A stretch of 64,000 bases of DNA, taken from contig NZ_JBHMFT010000015.1 in NCBI RefSeq assembly GCF_051433195.1, forward strand, positions 62,001-126,000, read 5' to 3'. Source of the DNA: Falsiroseomonas sp051433195. GTDB lineage: Bacteria > Pseudomonadota > Alphaproteobacteria > Acetobacterales > Acetobacteraceae. This document shows positions 7,942 through 16,006 of the stretch, in pieces (the stretch's first letter is position 1; each line of letters begins with the position of its first letter). A program made the position numbers and the translations under genes. Below the pieces are notes generated by a model, which saw only the letters and a program-made list of their open reading frames with translations, was not told the origin of the DNA and searched no databases.

Positions 7942-8709
7942 TCAGTCGCCCGGGACGGCAGCGGTGCCGGGCTGCGCCACCGCCTCGGCCCGGGCCTCCG
8001 CCGGGCTTTCCATCCGCGGCGCCGGCTCGTCCTCGATCAGCAGGATGTGCAGCCGGCGCGGGCCATGCGCGCCGAGCTCCAGCGTCTGCTCGATATCGGC
8101 GGACCGCGACGGCCCGGTGACCAGCATGATGTTGCGCGGCATGAAGCCACCGGTCAGCGCATCCGCCTGCCCGGCCCGCAGCCGGTCCCAGGCTTCCTCA
8201 TAGGCGCCGACCACGTCGGAGGCGCGCAGCACCGCGATCTCGGTATCCGGCAGCAGGTTCAGCGTGGTCGGGCGCTCGGGACCGGAGGGCAGCACCAGCG
8301 TGCCGGTCTCGGCGATGCCGGCCCAGGCGTGTTGCAGGGAGACCGCATCGCCATCCTGCGCGCGGCGGGCCTCGCGTTCCAGCATCGGGCGGGTCGACCA
8401 GTCGATGCCCAGCAGGTCCGGATGCGGCGCCATCACGAGGCGGGAAGGCAGGTTCTGCGCCGCGAGATAATCCGCCACCGCGGCCGGGATGGCGGCAGCA
8501 TCCGGCACCCGCTCGACCGTGGAAAATTCCTTCTCGGCGTTGCGGATGAACAGCGCGATCTGCTCGGCGCGCGGCAGGCGGGACCGCGCCGGGATCAGGT
8601 GGCGCGGATGGGTGGCGAGCCGCCCTTCCAGCATCGCCGCCTGGTCGGCCGGCAGCGGCCCGCGCTTCAGGCCGCGGCGGATGGCGCCGAGGATGGCGTC
8701 CCTGGTCAT
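7942..8709 (-). CDS. lutC: Lactate utilization protein C (LutC/YkgG family)
   Basis: Protein of 255 residues with a LUD domain, the cytosolic subunit of the LutABC L-lactate dehydrogenase complex of Bacillus and many proteobacteria. Family features visible are AGIAETGTLVLPSG at about 129-142, in which the GIAETGT block is diagnostic, and the C-terminal TGPSRSADIEQTLELGAHGPRRL block, typical of LutB and LutC LUD domains. Its ATG overlaps the stop of the preceding 81-residue gene (ATGA), and that gene overlaps lutB, so all three are co-translated. The third component, lutA, lies about 7 kb away on the other strand. After the LUD domain there is an acidic/Pro-rich tail of about 30 residues. Confidence 0.9.
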   Translation of the reverse strand: MTRDAILGAIRRGLKRGPLPADQAAMLEGRLATHPRHLIPARSRLPRAEQIALFIRNAEKEFSTVERVPDAAAIPAAVADYLAAQNLPSRLVMAPHPDLLGIDWSTRPMLEREARRAQDGDAVSLQHAWAGIAETGTLVLPSGPERPTTLNLLPDTEIAVLRASDVVGAYEEAWDRLRAGQADALTGGFMPRNIMLVTGPSRSADIEQTLELGAHGPRRLHILLIEDEPAPRMESPAEARAEAVAQPGTAAVPGD

Positions 8710-8951
8710 TGGCGATCCTGCTCCAGCGCTTCGCGCACTGCCTGTTCCAGCCGCGCGAGCGCGGTCTCGATGCGGTCGAGATCCTCGTTCAGCCGGGCGG
8801 CGGGTGTGGTGGCGTCGATCCGCGCGTAGATTTCCTCCAGCGTCCCGGTCGGGCGGGGTGCCACACGGTCCGGCGCGCGCTGGTCCGGGAAGGGGTAGCC
8901 GCGGACGCGCTCGGCCTCGTCGCCGGCGGGCTCGTAGGGTGGGCGGTTCAT
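8706..8951 (-). CDS. Small hypothetical protein between lutB and lutC
   Basis: An 81-residue polar protein overlapping lutB by four bases upstream and lutC by four bases downstream. The N-terminal half is rich in Pro, Arg and Asp (GYPFPDQRAPDR), and the C-terminal half (about 38-80) is a continuous amphipathic helix with regular Leu/Ile/Ala spacing (IETALARLEQAVREALE) that could form a coiled coil. No known domain is recognised. The double ATGA overlap implies tight translational coupling and roughly equal synthesis with LutB and LutC, so an accessory or assembly role in that complex is a reasonable inference. The start at 8951 is supported by the overlap; an ATG at 9275 would run through lutB in another frame. 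Confidence 0.75.
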   Translation of the reverse strand: MNRPPYEPAGDEAERVRGYPFPDQRAPDRVAPRPTGTLEEIYARIDATTPAARLNEDLDRIETALARLEQAVREALEQDRQ

Positions 8952-10384
8952 CGGCGGCGTGCCCCGTGCCGGGTGGTGCGGTAGCGGGCCATGAAGGTGC
9001 CGCCGGGTTCCGGTGCCGGCAGGTCCCGCCCCGCCGTCCAGCCGCCGGCCAGCGGCAGCGACCTGAACGCGCCCTTGCCGCGGCCGAGCAGCGACAGCGC
9101 GCCGATGCCGAGCTTCGTGGCCATCCGGTACATCCCCGGCCGCTTCGCGAACCAGGCCCAGAAGGCGAGGCCGGAGCGCACGGATTGCGGCGAGAGGTGC
9201 CGCTCGAACTCGCGTTCCCGCCAATGGCGCATCAGCTTCGGCAGCGGGATCTTCACCGGACAGACGCTTTCGCACTTGCCGCAGAAGGTACTGGCATTCG
9301 GCAGGTTGCCGGCCTTGTCGATGCCGATCAGCGTCGGCGTCAGCACGCTGCCCATCGGGCCGGGATAGACCCAGCCATAGGCATGCCCGCCGGCGACGCC
9401 ATAGACCGGGCAGTGGTTCATGCAGGCGGCGCAGCGGATGCAGCGCAGCATTTCCTGGAAGTCGGTGCCGATCATGTTGGACCGGCCATTGTCGATCAGG
9501 ACCACGTGGTAGTCCTCCGGCCCATCCAGGTCGCCCTCGCGCCGGATGCCGGTGGAGAAGGTGGTGTAGACGGAGAAATCCTGGCCGGTGGCGGAACGGG
9601 CGAGCAGCCGCAGAAGGCTGGTCGCATCCTCCAGCGTCGGCACCACCTTCTCGATGCTGGCGAGCACGATGTGCGTCTTCGGCAGGGTCTGCGTCAGGTC
9701 GCCATTGCCCTCGTTGGTGACGATGACGTTGCTGCCGGTCTCGGCGATCAGGAAGTTGGCGCCGGTGATGCCGACATCGGCGGCGAGGAAGCGGGAACGC
9801 AGCTTGGTGCGGGCCTCCGCCATGATGTCGCTGCGCTCATGGAACACACGGTCCTTCGGCAGTTCCGTGTGGATCTCCCGGAATGTCTTTTCCCAATCCT
9901 CGCGATTGAGATGGAAGGCCGGGCCGATGATGTGGCTCGGCGGCTCCTTGCGAATCTGCAGGATGTATTCACCGAGGTCGGTTTCCACCGGCTCGATGCC
10001 ATGCGCTTCCAGGTGGTCGTTGATGCCGAGTTCCTCGGAGATCATCGACTTGCCCTTGGTGACCGTGCGAGCGCCCTTGTCGCGGCAGATCTTCAGGACG
10101 GTGGCGCGGGCGTCATCGGCGGTGGAGCACCAATGCACGGTGCCGCCGGCGCGTTCCACCTTCGCCGCATAGGCTTCCAGGTAGAAGTCCAGGTTGGCCA
10201 GGGTGTGGTTCTTGATGTCCCGGCCGATGTCGCGCAGCCGCTCGAACTCCGGCAGCGCCGCCACCGCCGCCGCCCGCTTGGCGTGCGAGGTGCCCTTGCT
10301 GCGGTCAAGCGCCTTCTGCAGGCCAACATCGGCCAGGGCGCGGGAGGCGTTCGCCTTGAAGGCGGGGGAGGTGATGTGGACCAC
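8948..10384 (-). CDS. lutB: Iron-sulfur lactate utilization protein B (LutB)
   Basis: Iron-sulfur subunit of the LutABC L-lactate oxidising complex, 478 residues. An N-terminal LUD domain (about 60-300) includes TKGKSMISEELGINDHLE and AETGSNVIVTNEGNGDL. A dicluster ferredoxin segment follows: C315-x2-C318-x2-C321-x3-C325, then C368-x2-C371-x3-C375 with a further conserved CP. The second motif lacks one Cys in the first gap, a pattern common in LutB proteins, where the Cys sets are unequal. The chain ends in a basic helical tail. It opens the unit lutB-81aa-lutC, possibly with smr, and no other lactate gene such as a permease is next to it. Confidence 0.93.
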   Translation of the reverse strand: MVHITSPAFKANASRALADVGLQKALDRSKGTSHAKRAAAVAALPEFERLRDIGRDIKNHTLANLDFYLEAYAAKVERAGGTVHWCSTADDARATVLKICRDKGARTVTKGKSMISEELGINDHLEAHGIEPVETDLGEYILQIRKEPPSHIIGPAFHLNREDWEKTFREIHTELPKDRVFHERSDIMAEARTKLRSRFLAADVGITGANFLIAETGSNVIVTNEGNGDLTQTLPKTHIVLASIEKVVPTLEDATSLLRLLARSATGQDFSVYTTFSTGIRREGDLDGPEDYHVVLIDNGRSNMIGTDFQEMLRCIRCAACMNHCPVYGVAGGHAYGWVYPGPMGSVLTPTLIGIDKAGNLPNASTFCGKCESVCPVKIPLPKLMRHWREREFERHLSPQSVRSGLAFWAWFAKRPGMYRMATKLGIGALSLLGRGKGAFRSLPLAGGWTAGRDLPAPEPGGTFMARYRTTRHGARRR

Positions 10385-10435
10385 GGGGTGCTCCTGCTTC
10401 CCGCTGATATAGCGTGGAAGGCGGCGCCGTGCAGC

Positions 10436-11551
10436 CTAGCCTAGTAGCCGCCCGATCACGCGCGCCGTGTAATCCACCACCGGGATGATCCGCCCGTAGT
10501 TGATCCGCGTCGGCCCGATCACCCCGATGGCGCCGACGATCTGTTCCGCCCCGTTGCGGAAGGGCGAGACCACCATCGAAAGCCCGGCGCTGTCGAACAG
10601 CCCGCTCTCGGCGCCGATGAAGATCTGCACCCCCTCCCCGCGCTGCGCCAGGTCGAGCAGCCGCAGCATGGTCTCCTGCGCCTCCAGGCGTTCGAACAGC
10701 GCCTGGATTTCCTGCACGCGCTGGGCGTAGTCCAGGTTCTGGCCGAGGTTCTGCAACAGCTTGGCCTGGCCACGCAGGATCAGCGACCCGCCCGCGCCGC
10801 CGGACCAGGTGCCGAGCCCGGCCTCGATCACCTGGTTGGTCAGGGCGTCCAGCGCGGTGCGGTTGGCGGAGATTTCCTCCGCCACCGTGCCGCGGGTTTC
10901 TTCCAGCGTGCGGCCGGACAGGCGGGCGTTCAGGTAGTTGCTGGCCTGTTGCAGGGCGGAAGGCGGCAGGCCGAGCGGCACCTCGATGACGCGATTCTCA
11001 ACCTGGCCATCGGCGGTGACCAGCACCACCAGGGCGCGGCCGGTGCCGAGTGCCACGAACTCGATGTGCCGCACCGGGGCTTCCCGCTTCGGCGCCACCA
11101 CCAGGCCCGCGGCGCCCGCCAGGCCGGACAGCATCTGGCTGGCCTCGCCGAGCGTCTCCTGCAAGGACCGGCCGCCGGCGGCGCAGCGCGCGGCGATCGC
11201 GTCGCGCTCCTCCTCCGGCAGCGCGCCGAATTGCAGCAGGCCGTCGACGAACAGGCGCAGCCCGCGTTCCGTCGGCAGTCGCCCGGCGGAGGTGTGCGGG
11301 GCGAACAGCAGCCCGGCTTCCTCCAGGTCCGCCATGACGTTGCGGATGGTGGCAGGCGACAGCGAATGCGGCAGGCGGCGCGACAGGGTGCGGGAGCCGA
11401 CCGGCTCGCCGGTCTGGACATAGGTCTCCACCAGCTCCCGCAGCACCGCGGCACTGCGCTCGTCGAGCCCCGGCGGCAGGGGAATGGCCGTGTGGGCGAA
11501 GGTCATGCTGGGCACCCCCGTGGGGCGCGGCGGCTTGGTGATGGGACCCAT
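10436..11551 (-). CDS. hrcA: Heat-inducible transcription repressor HrcA
   Basis: Repressor of class I heat-shock genes that binds the CIRCE operator with help from GroEL. The N-terminal winged helix (about 25-100) has the family signature VGSRTLSRRLPHSLSPATIRN followed by MADLEEAGLLFAPHTSAGRLPTERG; the GAF-like core and C-terminal domain follow, ending in INYGRIIPVVDYTARVIG. Length from 11551 is 371 residues. An ATG at 11506 (MTFAH) would give 356, closer to the usual 340-360, so the first 15 residues are doubtful. No CIRCE repeat is visible just upstream, and neither grpE nor dnaJ lies beside it. It converges on nothing: lutB follows in the same direction. Confidence 0.95.
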   Translation of the reverse strand: MGPITKPPRPTGVPSMTFAHTAIPLPPGLDERSAAVLRELVETYVQTGEPVGSRTLSRRLPHSLSPATIRNVMADLEEAGLLFAPHTSAGRLPTERGLRLFVDGLLQFGALPEEERDAIAARCAAGGRSLQETLGEASQMLSGLAGAAGLVVAPKREAPVRHIEFVALGTGRALVVLVTADGQVENRVIEVPLGLPPSALQQASNYLNARLSGRTLEETRGTVAEEISANRTALDALTNQVIEAGLGTWSGGAGGSLILRGQAKLLQNLGQNLDYAQRVQEIQALFERLEAQETMLRLLDLAQRGEGVQIFIGAESGLFDSAGLSMVVSPFRNGAEQIVGAIGVIGPTRINYGRIIPVVDYTARVIGRLLG

Positions 11552-11581
11552 GGTGATCCGGTCCGTGAAGATTTCATTGCG

Positions 11582-11611
11582 ACGCTAGGGGCCCGCGATG
11601 GTGCGGGTCAA
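11582..11611 (-). promoter_or_regulatory. Candidate sigma-70 promoter of hrcA
   Basis: On the minus strand TTGACC (11606-11611) and TAGCGT (11582-11587) are separated by 18 bases and lie 30-60 bases before the hrcA start. The -35 is good and the -10 is weak. No CIRCE-type 9-9-9 inverted repeat accompanies it. Confidence 0.3.
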
Positions 11612-11757
11612 CCTTGCGACCACCGATAGGTCATGCCGGGCGGCCCGACCTGCAAGATCAAGTGGCTTCACGTTGCGGCAAGGTTTCGACACGGTCCTGC
11701 CATGCGGTGGTTGGAACGCCCCCGGTCTGATGTGCCTGGCGAACAGGGAGGGCGGGG

Positions 11758-11871
11758 ATGATCGGCCAGGGGCAGGTACCGGCGGAAAATCGGGAAGCCC
11801 TGCTGCTGGCCGGGCCACCGGAGGCGCTGGCCGTCTTCACGACCCAGGTGGCGACCCCGATCCGAGGTTGA
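11758..11871 (+). CDS. Possible 37-residue leader or small protein
   Basis: ATG at 11758 is preceded by an agggagg Shine-Dalgarno match about six bases upstream, and the 37-codon frame ends at TGA 11869-11871, 31 bases before the lytic transglycosylase start. The peptide (begins MIGQGQVPAENREALLLAG) has no recognised domain, signal peptide or membrane segment. Third positions are mostly G/C, as in real genes here. It could be a small protein co-transcribed with the transglycosylase, or chance. Confidence 0.3.
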   Translation: MIGQGQVPAENREALLLAGPPEALAVFTTQVATPIRG

Positions 11872-11902
11872 CGCAACCGGCATGGCCCCGGCAGGTGGCG
11901 GC

Positions 11903-12532
11903 ATGGCCCTGCTTCGCCTGATTGTCCTGTGCCTGCTGCTGTGGCCCTTCGCCGCGCGCGCGCAACCGGACCCCTGGACCGCCTGCGCCCGCGCCATCGC
12001 GGCGGCGGAGGCGCGCAGCGGCATCCCGGACGGCCTGCTGCTGGCCATCGCCCGCGTCGAAAGCGGCCGCGCCAGCCCACGCGGCGGCACCGCCCCCTGG
12101 CCCTTCGCGCTGAACGCCGGCGGCGAGGGCATCTTCCCCGAAACCGCGGCGGAGGCGGTGGAGACCGTGCAGGCCCTGCGGACGGCCGGCCGGCGGTCCA
12201 TCGATGTCGGCTGCATGCAGGTGAACCTGGTGTACCACCCGGAGGCCTTCCCGGACCTTGCTAGCGCCTTCGACCCGCCGGTCAACGTCGCCTACGCCGT
12301 GCGCTTCCTGCGGGAGCTGCGCGGGCGGACCGGCAGTTGGGCGGAGGCGGTGGCGCAGTATCATTCGATGGAGCCCGGGCGCGGGCTCGCCTACCACGCC
12401 AAGGTCCGCGTCGCCCGCGGCGCCGCCCTGCCGGCGCGGACGGTGGCGGGGCTGTGCCCGCCGGGGCGCCGGGCGCGGCTGGTGATCCCGCCGGGGGCGG
12501 GCGCGCGGCCGCGAATGGTCTGCGGCAGATAG
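11903..12532 (+). CDS. Secreted lytic transglycosylase (SLT domain)
   Basis: Periplasmic peptidoglycan-cleaving enzyme of about 209 residues. A signal peptide (MALLRLIVLCLLLWPFAARA) is followed by a goose-lysozyme-like SLT fold. The probable catalytic Glu is E53 in LLLAIARVESGR. The block SIDVGCMQVNLVYHPEAF matches the conserved GxMQ region and VAQYHSMEPGRGLAYHAKV the later Y/N block. The enzyme cuts the glycan backbone, producing 1,6-anhydro ends, often to open room for an envelope-spanning machine. The start at 11903 is chosen because it begins the signal peptide; an ATG at 11882 adds MAPAGGG. It stands alone, so its partner machine is not evident. Confidence 0.85.
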   Translation: MALLRLIVLCLLLWPFAARAQPDPWTACARAIAAAEARSGIPDGLLLAIARVESGRASPRGGTAPWPFALNAGGEGIFPETAAEAVETVQALRTAGRRSIDVGCMQVNLVYHPEAFPDLASAFDPPVNVAYAVRFLRELRGRTGSWAEAVAQYHSMEPGRGLAYHAKVRVARGAALPARTVAGLCPPGRRARLVIPPGAGARPRMVCGR

Positions 12533-12584
12533 ATCGGGAACCGCGAGGGTTTTCGGCGCTTACATTGCCATTGGGGCAGGGAGA

Positions 12585-12845
12585 GTGCACGTGGGTTTCA
12601 TCTGGACGATCATCATCGGCTTCCTCGCGGGCGCGCTCGCGAAGTTCCTCATGCCGGGGCGCGATCCCGGCGGGTTCATCATCACCATCCTGCTCGGGAT
12701 CGTCGGGGCCGTGGTGGCGACCTGGCTCGGCCAGGCTGTGGGCTGGTATCGTGCCGGGGAGGGCGCGGGCTTCATCGGCGCCGTGGTCGGCGCGGTGATC
12801 GTGCTGGCGATCTACCGCATGGTCATCGGCCGCCGCGCCACCTGA
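12585..12845 (+). CDS. GlsB/YeaQ/YmgE-type membrane protein
   Basis: Small inner-membrane protein, 86 residues, of the transglycosylase-associated (GlsB/YeaQ/YmgE) family linked to stress responses. Three hydrophobic segments (about 4-22, 32-50 and 62-80) are separated by the conserved PGRDPGGFIITILLGIVGA and the Gly-rich GAGFIGAVVGAVIVL stretches that define the family. The GTG at 12585 is used; a second GTG at 12591 would remove two residues. It follows the transglycosylase by 52 bases and may share its transcript. A 13-base inverted repeat just downstream probably ends its message. Confidence 0.88.
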   Translation: MHVGFIWTIIIGFLAGALAKFLMPGRDPGGFIITILLGIVGAVVATWLGQAVGWYRAGEGAGFIGAVVGAVIVLAIYRMVIGRRAT

Positions 12846-12856
12846 GGCACGCCGTG

Positions 12857-12897
12857 GGGCAGACCAGCAGTCACTCCGACATCTTGCTGGTCTGCCC
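12857..12897. terminator. 13-bp inverted repeat across the end of the M15 gene
   Basis: The arm gggcagaccagca (12857-12869) pairs exactly with tgctggtctgccc (12885-12897) around a 15-base loop. The loop contains the minus-strand stop codon of the M15 peptidase, and its right arm is coding for the last residues of that protein. It is placed to terminate the plus-strand glsB transcript and can also form in the opposing mRNA. Confidence 0.6.
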
Positions 12898-13458
12898 GCG
12901 CGTGTCGATGTGGGTGAAGTTTTCGCTGGGATAGGCGTGGATGTAGCCCTTGAAGGCGAACCACACGCCGAGCGGCCAGACCCGCCAGGTGCGGGGCAGT
13001 TCTCCGAACGGGATGGTGCCGGCCTTCACCTTCTCCGCCTTCCGTTCGAACATCACAGGGGAGTGGAACATCCTCCCGCTGTTGCTCCATTCCTTCAGGA
13101 TCTTCTCGACATCGGTGCAGGGCATGCCGGCGACTTTGAAGTCGATGGCGCTGAAGGCCATGTGCTGGCTGGTCCTGGCGCGGCCGGTGTAGCCGGTGGA
13201 TTTGTCGCTGGAGGCCTGGTTGTAGGCTTCGCTGCGGTAGATGCTGACCAGGTTGATCGACTTGCCGAGATGCTCCCGCAGCGCATCCAGTATCAGGATG
13301 GTGGGGATGATGTTGTCCCACAGCCGCTCCGGCGGCTTGCTGTTCGCCGTGCCGAACTTGTTCTTGGCCGAGGTCCGCGCCAGCAATTCGCCGGGGCTGA
13401 AATACTTCAGCCCCAGCCCGCCGATGCGCGCGTCGAAATCCGTCCTGTAGTCGCCCAT
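12871..13458 (-). CDS. M15-family D,D-/L,D-carboxypeptidase-like protein
   Basis: Protein of 195 residues of the peptidase M15 type (YcbK/M15_3 group), expected to trim peptide stems of peptidoglycan. Zinc-site signatures are H99 and D106 in SQHMAFSAIDFKVAG (the SxHxxxxAxD motif) and H183/D185 in FTHIDTRG. The conserved YRSEAYN at about 74-80 precedes them. No cleavable signal peptide is seen, unlike most family members, so the protein may be cytosolic or exported by an unusual route. Codon usage includes more AAG and fewer GCG/CTG-rich runs than the neighbours, which could mean acquired or phage-derived origin (an endolysin-like role), but nothing else phage-like is nearby. Confidence 0.75.
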   Translation of the reverse strand: MGDYRTDFDARIGGLGLKYFSPGELLARTSAKNKFGTANSKPPERLWDNIIPTILILDALREHLGKSINLVSIYRSEAYNQASSDKSTGYTGRARTSQHMAFSAIDFKVAGMPCTDVEKILKEWSNSGRMFHSPVMFERKAEKVKAGTIPFGELPRTWRVWPLGVWFAFKGYIHAYPSENFTHIDTRGQTSKMSE

Positions 13459-13520
13459 CTCCGTATCCTCCCGGCAGGGAGGCTACGGCCGGGTCCGCGT
13501 CACCGCGGTTTCAGGACGTT

Positions 13521-14471
13521 TCAGGCGCCGACCTTGGCCTCGATGGCGTCCCACAGGGCGCGTTCCAGGTGGATGCCGTCGAAGCGGGCGATCTCCTGCA
13601 GGCCGGTGGGGGAGGTCACGTTGATCTCGGTCAGGTAGCCGCCGATCACGTCGATGCCGACGAAGATCATGCCGCGCGCCCGCAACTCCGGCCCGATGGC
13701 CGCGCAGATCTCGCGCTCGCGGTCGGTCAGCGTGGTCTGCATGGGCGTGCCGCCGACATGCATGTTGCTGCGCGCCTCGCCGGCCGCCGGCACGCGGTTG
13801 ATGGCGCCCATGGCGACGCCGTCCACCAGGATGATGCGCTTGTCACCCTCCCGCACCGCGGGGACGTATTTCTGGATCACCAGCGGCTCCCGCGACCGCT
13901 CGGTGAACATCTCGACCAGGGCGTTCATGTTGGGGTCTTCGGGGCGCAGGTGGAAGACGCCGGCGCCGCCATTGCCGAACAGCGGCTTGATGATGATGTC
14001 GCCGTGCTTCTGCCGGAATTTCCGGATCTGCCCGACATCGGCCGTCACCAGGGTTTCGGGCATCAGATCGGGGAAGTGGGTGACGTAGAGCTTCTCCGGC
14101 GCGTTGCGGACGCTGGCCGGGTCGTTCACCACCAGGGTCTTCGGGTGGATGTGCTCCAGGATGTGGGTCGCGGTGATGTAGGCCATGTCGAAGGGCGGGT
14201 CCTGGCGCATCAGCACCACGTCCACCTGGCCCAGGTCGATCTCCTGCTTCGGGCCGAGGGTGAAGTGGCGGCCCTTCTCCCGCCGCACCTCCACCGTCTC
14301 CGCCTGCGCCAGCACCCGCCCGCCGAGCAGCGCCAGGTCGCGGACATGGTAGTGCCACAGGGCATGGCCGCGCGACTGCGCCTCCATCATCATGGTGAAG
14401 GTGCTGTCGGCGTCGATGTTGACCGAGGCGATCGGGTCCATCTGGACCGCCACCTTGAGGCTGCGCACCAT
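13521..14471 (-). CDS. gshB: Glutathione synthase
   Basis: ATP-grasp enzyme joining gamma-glutamylcysteine and glycine in the last step of glutathione synthesis. The 316-residue length is normal. Visible family blocks are MDPIASVNIDADSTFTMMMEAQ at the N-terminus, MRQDPPFDMAYITATHILE, the ATP-grasp loop KPLFGNGGAGVFHL, the EGDKRIILVDG strand, and the metal/ADP site EINVTSPTGLQE near the C-terminus. It is alone on the minus strand; aroE starts divergently 96 bases away. gshA is not in this window. Confidence 0.96.
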   Translation of the reverse strand: MVRSLKVAVQMDPIASVNIDADSTFTMMMEAQSRGHALWHYHVRDLALLGGRVLAQAETVEVRREKGRHFTLGPKQEIDLGQVDVVLMRQDPPFDMAYITATHILEHIHPKTLVVNDPASVRNAPEKLYVTHFPDLMPETLVTADVGQIRKFRQKHGDIIIKPLFGNGGAGVFHLRPEDPNMNALVEMFTERSREPLVIQKYVPAVREGDKRIILVDGVAMGAINRVPAAGEARSNMHVGGTPMQTTLTDREREICAAIGPELRARGMIFVGIDVIGGYLTEINVTSPTGLQEIARFDGIHLERALWDAIEAKVGA

Positions 14472-14567
14472 GGTCGGGTTCTCCTGATTGCCCCTCCTGT
14501 CGCATTGCCGGCGCCTGCTTGGAAGGGGGGCGTTGACGGCGGCCCGCGGCCGGAGTCACTTCGCCCG

Positions 14568-15422
14568 ATGCAGATCTTGAGCGGCAAAGCGTTGAAGGCC
14601 GGCGTGCTCGGCTGGCCGGTGGCGCATTCGCGATCCCCCCGCCTGCACGGCTTCTGGCTGGACCGGCACGGCATCGACGGCGCCTACCTGCCGCTGCCTG
14701 TGCGGCCGGAGCATTTTGCCGAAGCCGTGCGCGCCCTGTCCCGGCTTGGCTTCGCCGGGGTCAATGTGACGATCCCGCACAAGGAAGCGGCCTATGCGCT
14801 GTGCGACGCGGTGGATGCGGTCGGGCAGCGGGCGGGGTCGGTGAACACGCTGTTCTTCCGAACTGACGGCCGGATCGAGGGCACCAGCACGGATGGCTAC
14901 GGCTTCCTCGAATCCATCCGGGAACAGGCACCGGGCTGGCGGGCCTCGGACGGGCCGGCAGTCATCCTCGGCGCGGGTGGTGCGGTGCGGTCCGTCGCCG
15001 CGGCGCTGCTCGATGCCGGCTGCCCGAAACTGGTGCTGGTCAACCGGACGGTGGCGCGGGCGGAGGCGCTGGCGCGGGATCTCGGGGGGGCGGTCGCGGT
15101 CAGCGACCAGCCTTTGCTGCGGGATGCGGCGCTGCTGGTGAACGGCACTTCCATGGGCATGCAGGGGGAGCCGCCGCTGGAGATCGACCTGGCGCCGCTG
15201 GCCGATCGGGGTCCCTTGGGCGCGGTGGTGGCGGACATGGTCTATGTGCCGCTGGAGACCCCGCTGCTGGCGCAGGCCCGCGCGCTTGGGCTGCGGGCGG
15301 TGGACGGCCTCGGCATGCTGCTGCACCAGGCGCGGCCCGGCTTCACCGAATGGTTCGGTGTGGCGCCCCGGGTGGATGCGGAGCTGCGCGCCTTCGTGGC
15401 GCATGACCTGCTGCCGAAATGA
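14568..15422 (+). CDS. aroE: Shikimate dehydrogenase
   Basis: NADPH-dependent reduction of 3-dehydroshikimate to shikimate in aromatic amino acid synthesis. The 284-residue protein has the shikimate-binding serines S21 and S23 (HSRSPRLH), catalytic K72 (NVTIPHKE) and D109 (STDGYGF). The NADP site is GAGGAVR at 135-141, followed by NRT at about 159-161, which binds the 2'-phosphate. The ATG at 14568 places the first strand correctly. It overlaps coaE by four bases, and dnaQ follows, a gene order conserved in Alphaproteobacteria. Confidence 0.96.
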   Translation: MQILSGKALKAGVLGWPVAHSRSPRLHGFWLDRHGIDGAYLPLPVRPEHFAEAVRALSRLGFAGVNVTIPHKEAAYALCDAVDAVGQRAGSVNTLFFRTDGRIEGTSTDGYGFLESIREQAPGWRASDGPAVILGAGGAVRSVAAALLDAGCPKLVLVNRTVARAEALARDLGGAVAVSDQPLLRDAALLVNGTSMGMQGEPPLEIDLAPLADRGPLGAVVADMVYVPLETPLLAQARALGLRAVDGLGMLLHQARPGFTEWFGVAPRVDAELRAFVAHDLLPK

Positions 15423-16003
15423 GGATCATCGGCCTGACCGGCAGCATCGGCATGGGCAAGTCCACCGCCGCGAACACCTTCCGCCGCCTGCGCGTGCCGG
15501 TCTTCGACGCGGATGCCGCCGTGCATGCCCTGCAGGGCCGCGGCGGCGCGGCGGTCGCGCCGATCGAGGCCGCGTTTCCCGGCACGACGCGCGCGGGGCG
15601 GGTGGACCGGGAGGCGCTGCGCAGCCGGGTGCTGGGCGACCCGGCGGCGCTGCGGCGGCTGGAACGGATCGTCCACCCGCTGGTCCGCCGTGCGGAGGAA
15701 GCCTTCCTGAAGGCCTGCCGCCGGCGGGGCGAGCGTCTGGCGGTGCTGGATATTCCCCTGCTGCTGGAAACCGAGGGCGAGGACCGGGTGGACCTGGTGC
15801 TGGTGGTCTCCGCCCCCGCCCGGGTGCAGCGCGCGCGCGTGCTCGGGCGCGGCGGGATGACGCCGGACCGCCTGGCCGCCATCCTGGCGCGGCAATTGCC
15901 CGATGCGGAAAAGCGGCGCCGGGCCGATATCGTGGTGCCGACCGGCCTGTCGCGGCATCATGCGCAGCGCCGGATCCGGCGGCTGGTGCAGGAGCTTCGC
16001 TAG
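15419..16003 (+). CDS. coaE: Dephospho-CoA kinase
   Basis: Last step of coenzyme A synthesis: ATP-dependent phosphorylation of the 3'-hydroxyl of dephospho-CoA. The 194-residue protein begins with the P-loop GSIGMGKS (8-15). DADAAVHAL, the VLDIPLLLETEGE block and the LID-type R-rich segment (QLPDAEKRRRADIVV) follow, the last being the family C-terminal signature. Its ATG lies inside the aroE stop overlap (ATGA), so it is translationally coupled. dnaQ starts three bases after its stop. Confidence 0.95.
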   Translation: MRIIGLTGSIGMGKSTAANTFRRLRVPVFDADAAVHALQGRGGAAVAPIEAAFPGTTRAGRVDREALRSRVLGDPAALRRLERIVHPLVRRAEEAFLKACRRRGERLAVLDIPLLLETEGEDRVDLVLVVSAPARVQRARVLGRGGMTPDRLAAILARQLPDAEKRRRADIVVPTGLSRHHAQRRIRRLVQELR

Positions 16004-16006
16004 ACC

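Larger units (their letters stand above)
11552..11902. other. Divergent region hrcA / lytic transglycosylase
   Basis: About 350 bases lie between two diverging genes. The left part holds the candidate hrcA promoter. The right part holds one short frame with a good ribosome-binding site (see the entry at 11758). The rest shows no hairpin or repeat that I can support. Confidence 0.35.

Noticed and set aside
11552..11757. CIRCE operator upstream of hrcA.
   Set aside because: No TTAGCACTC-N9-GAGTGCTAA-like repeat could be found on either strand.
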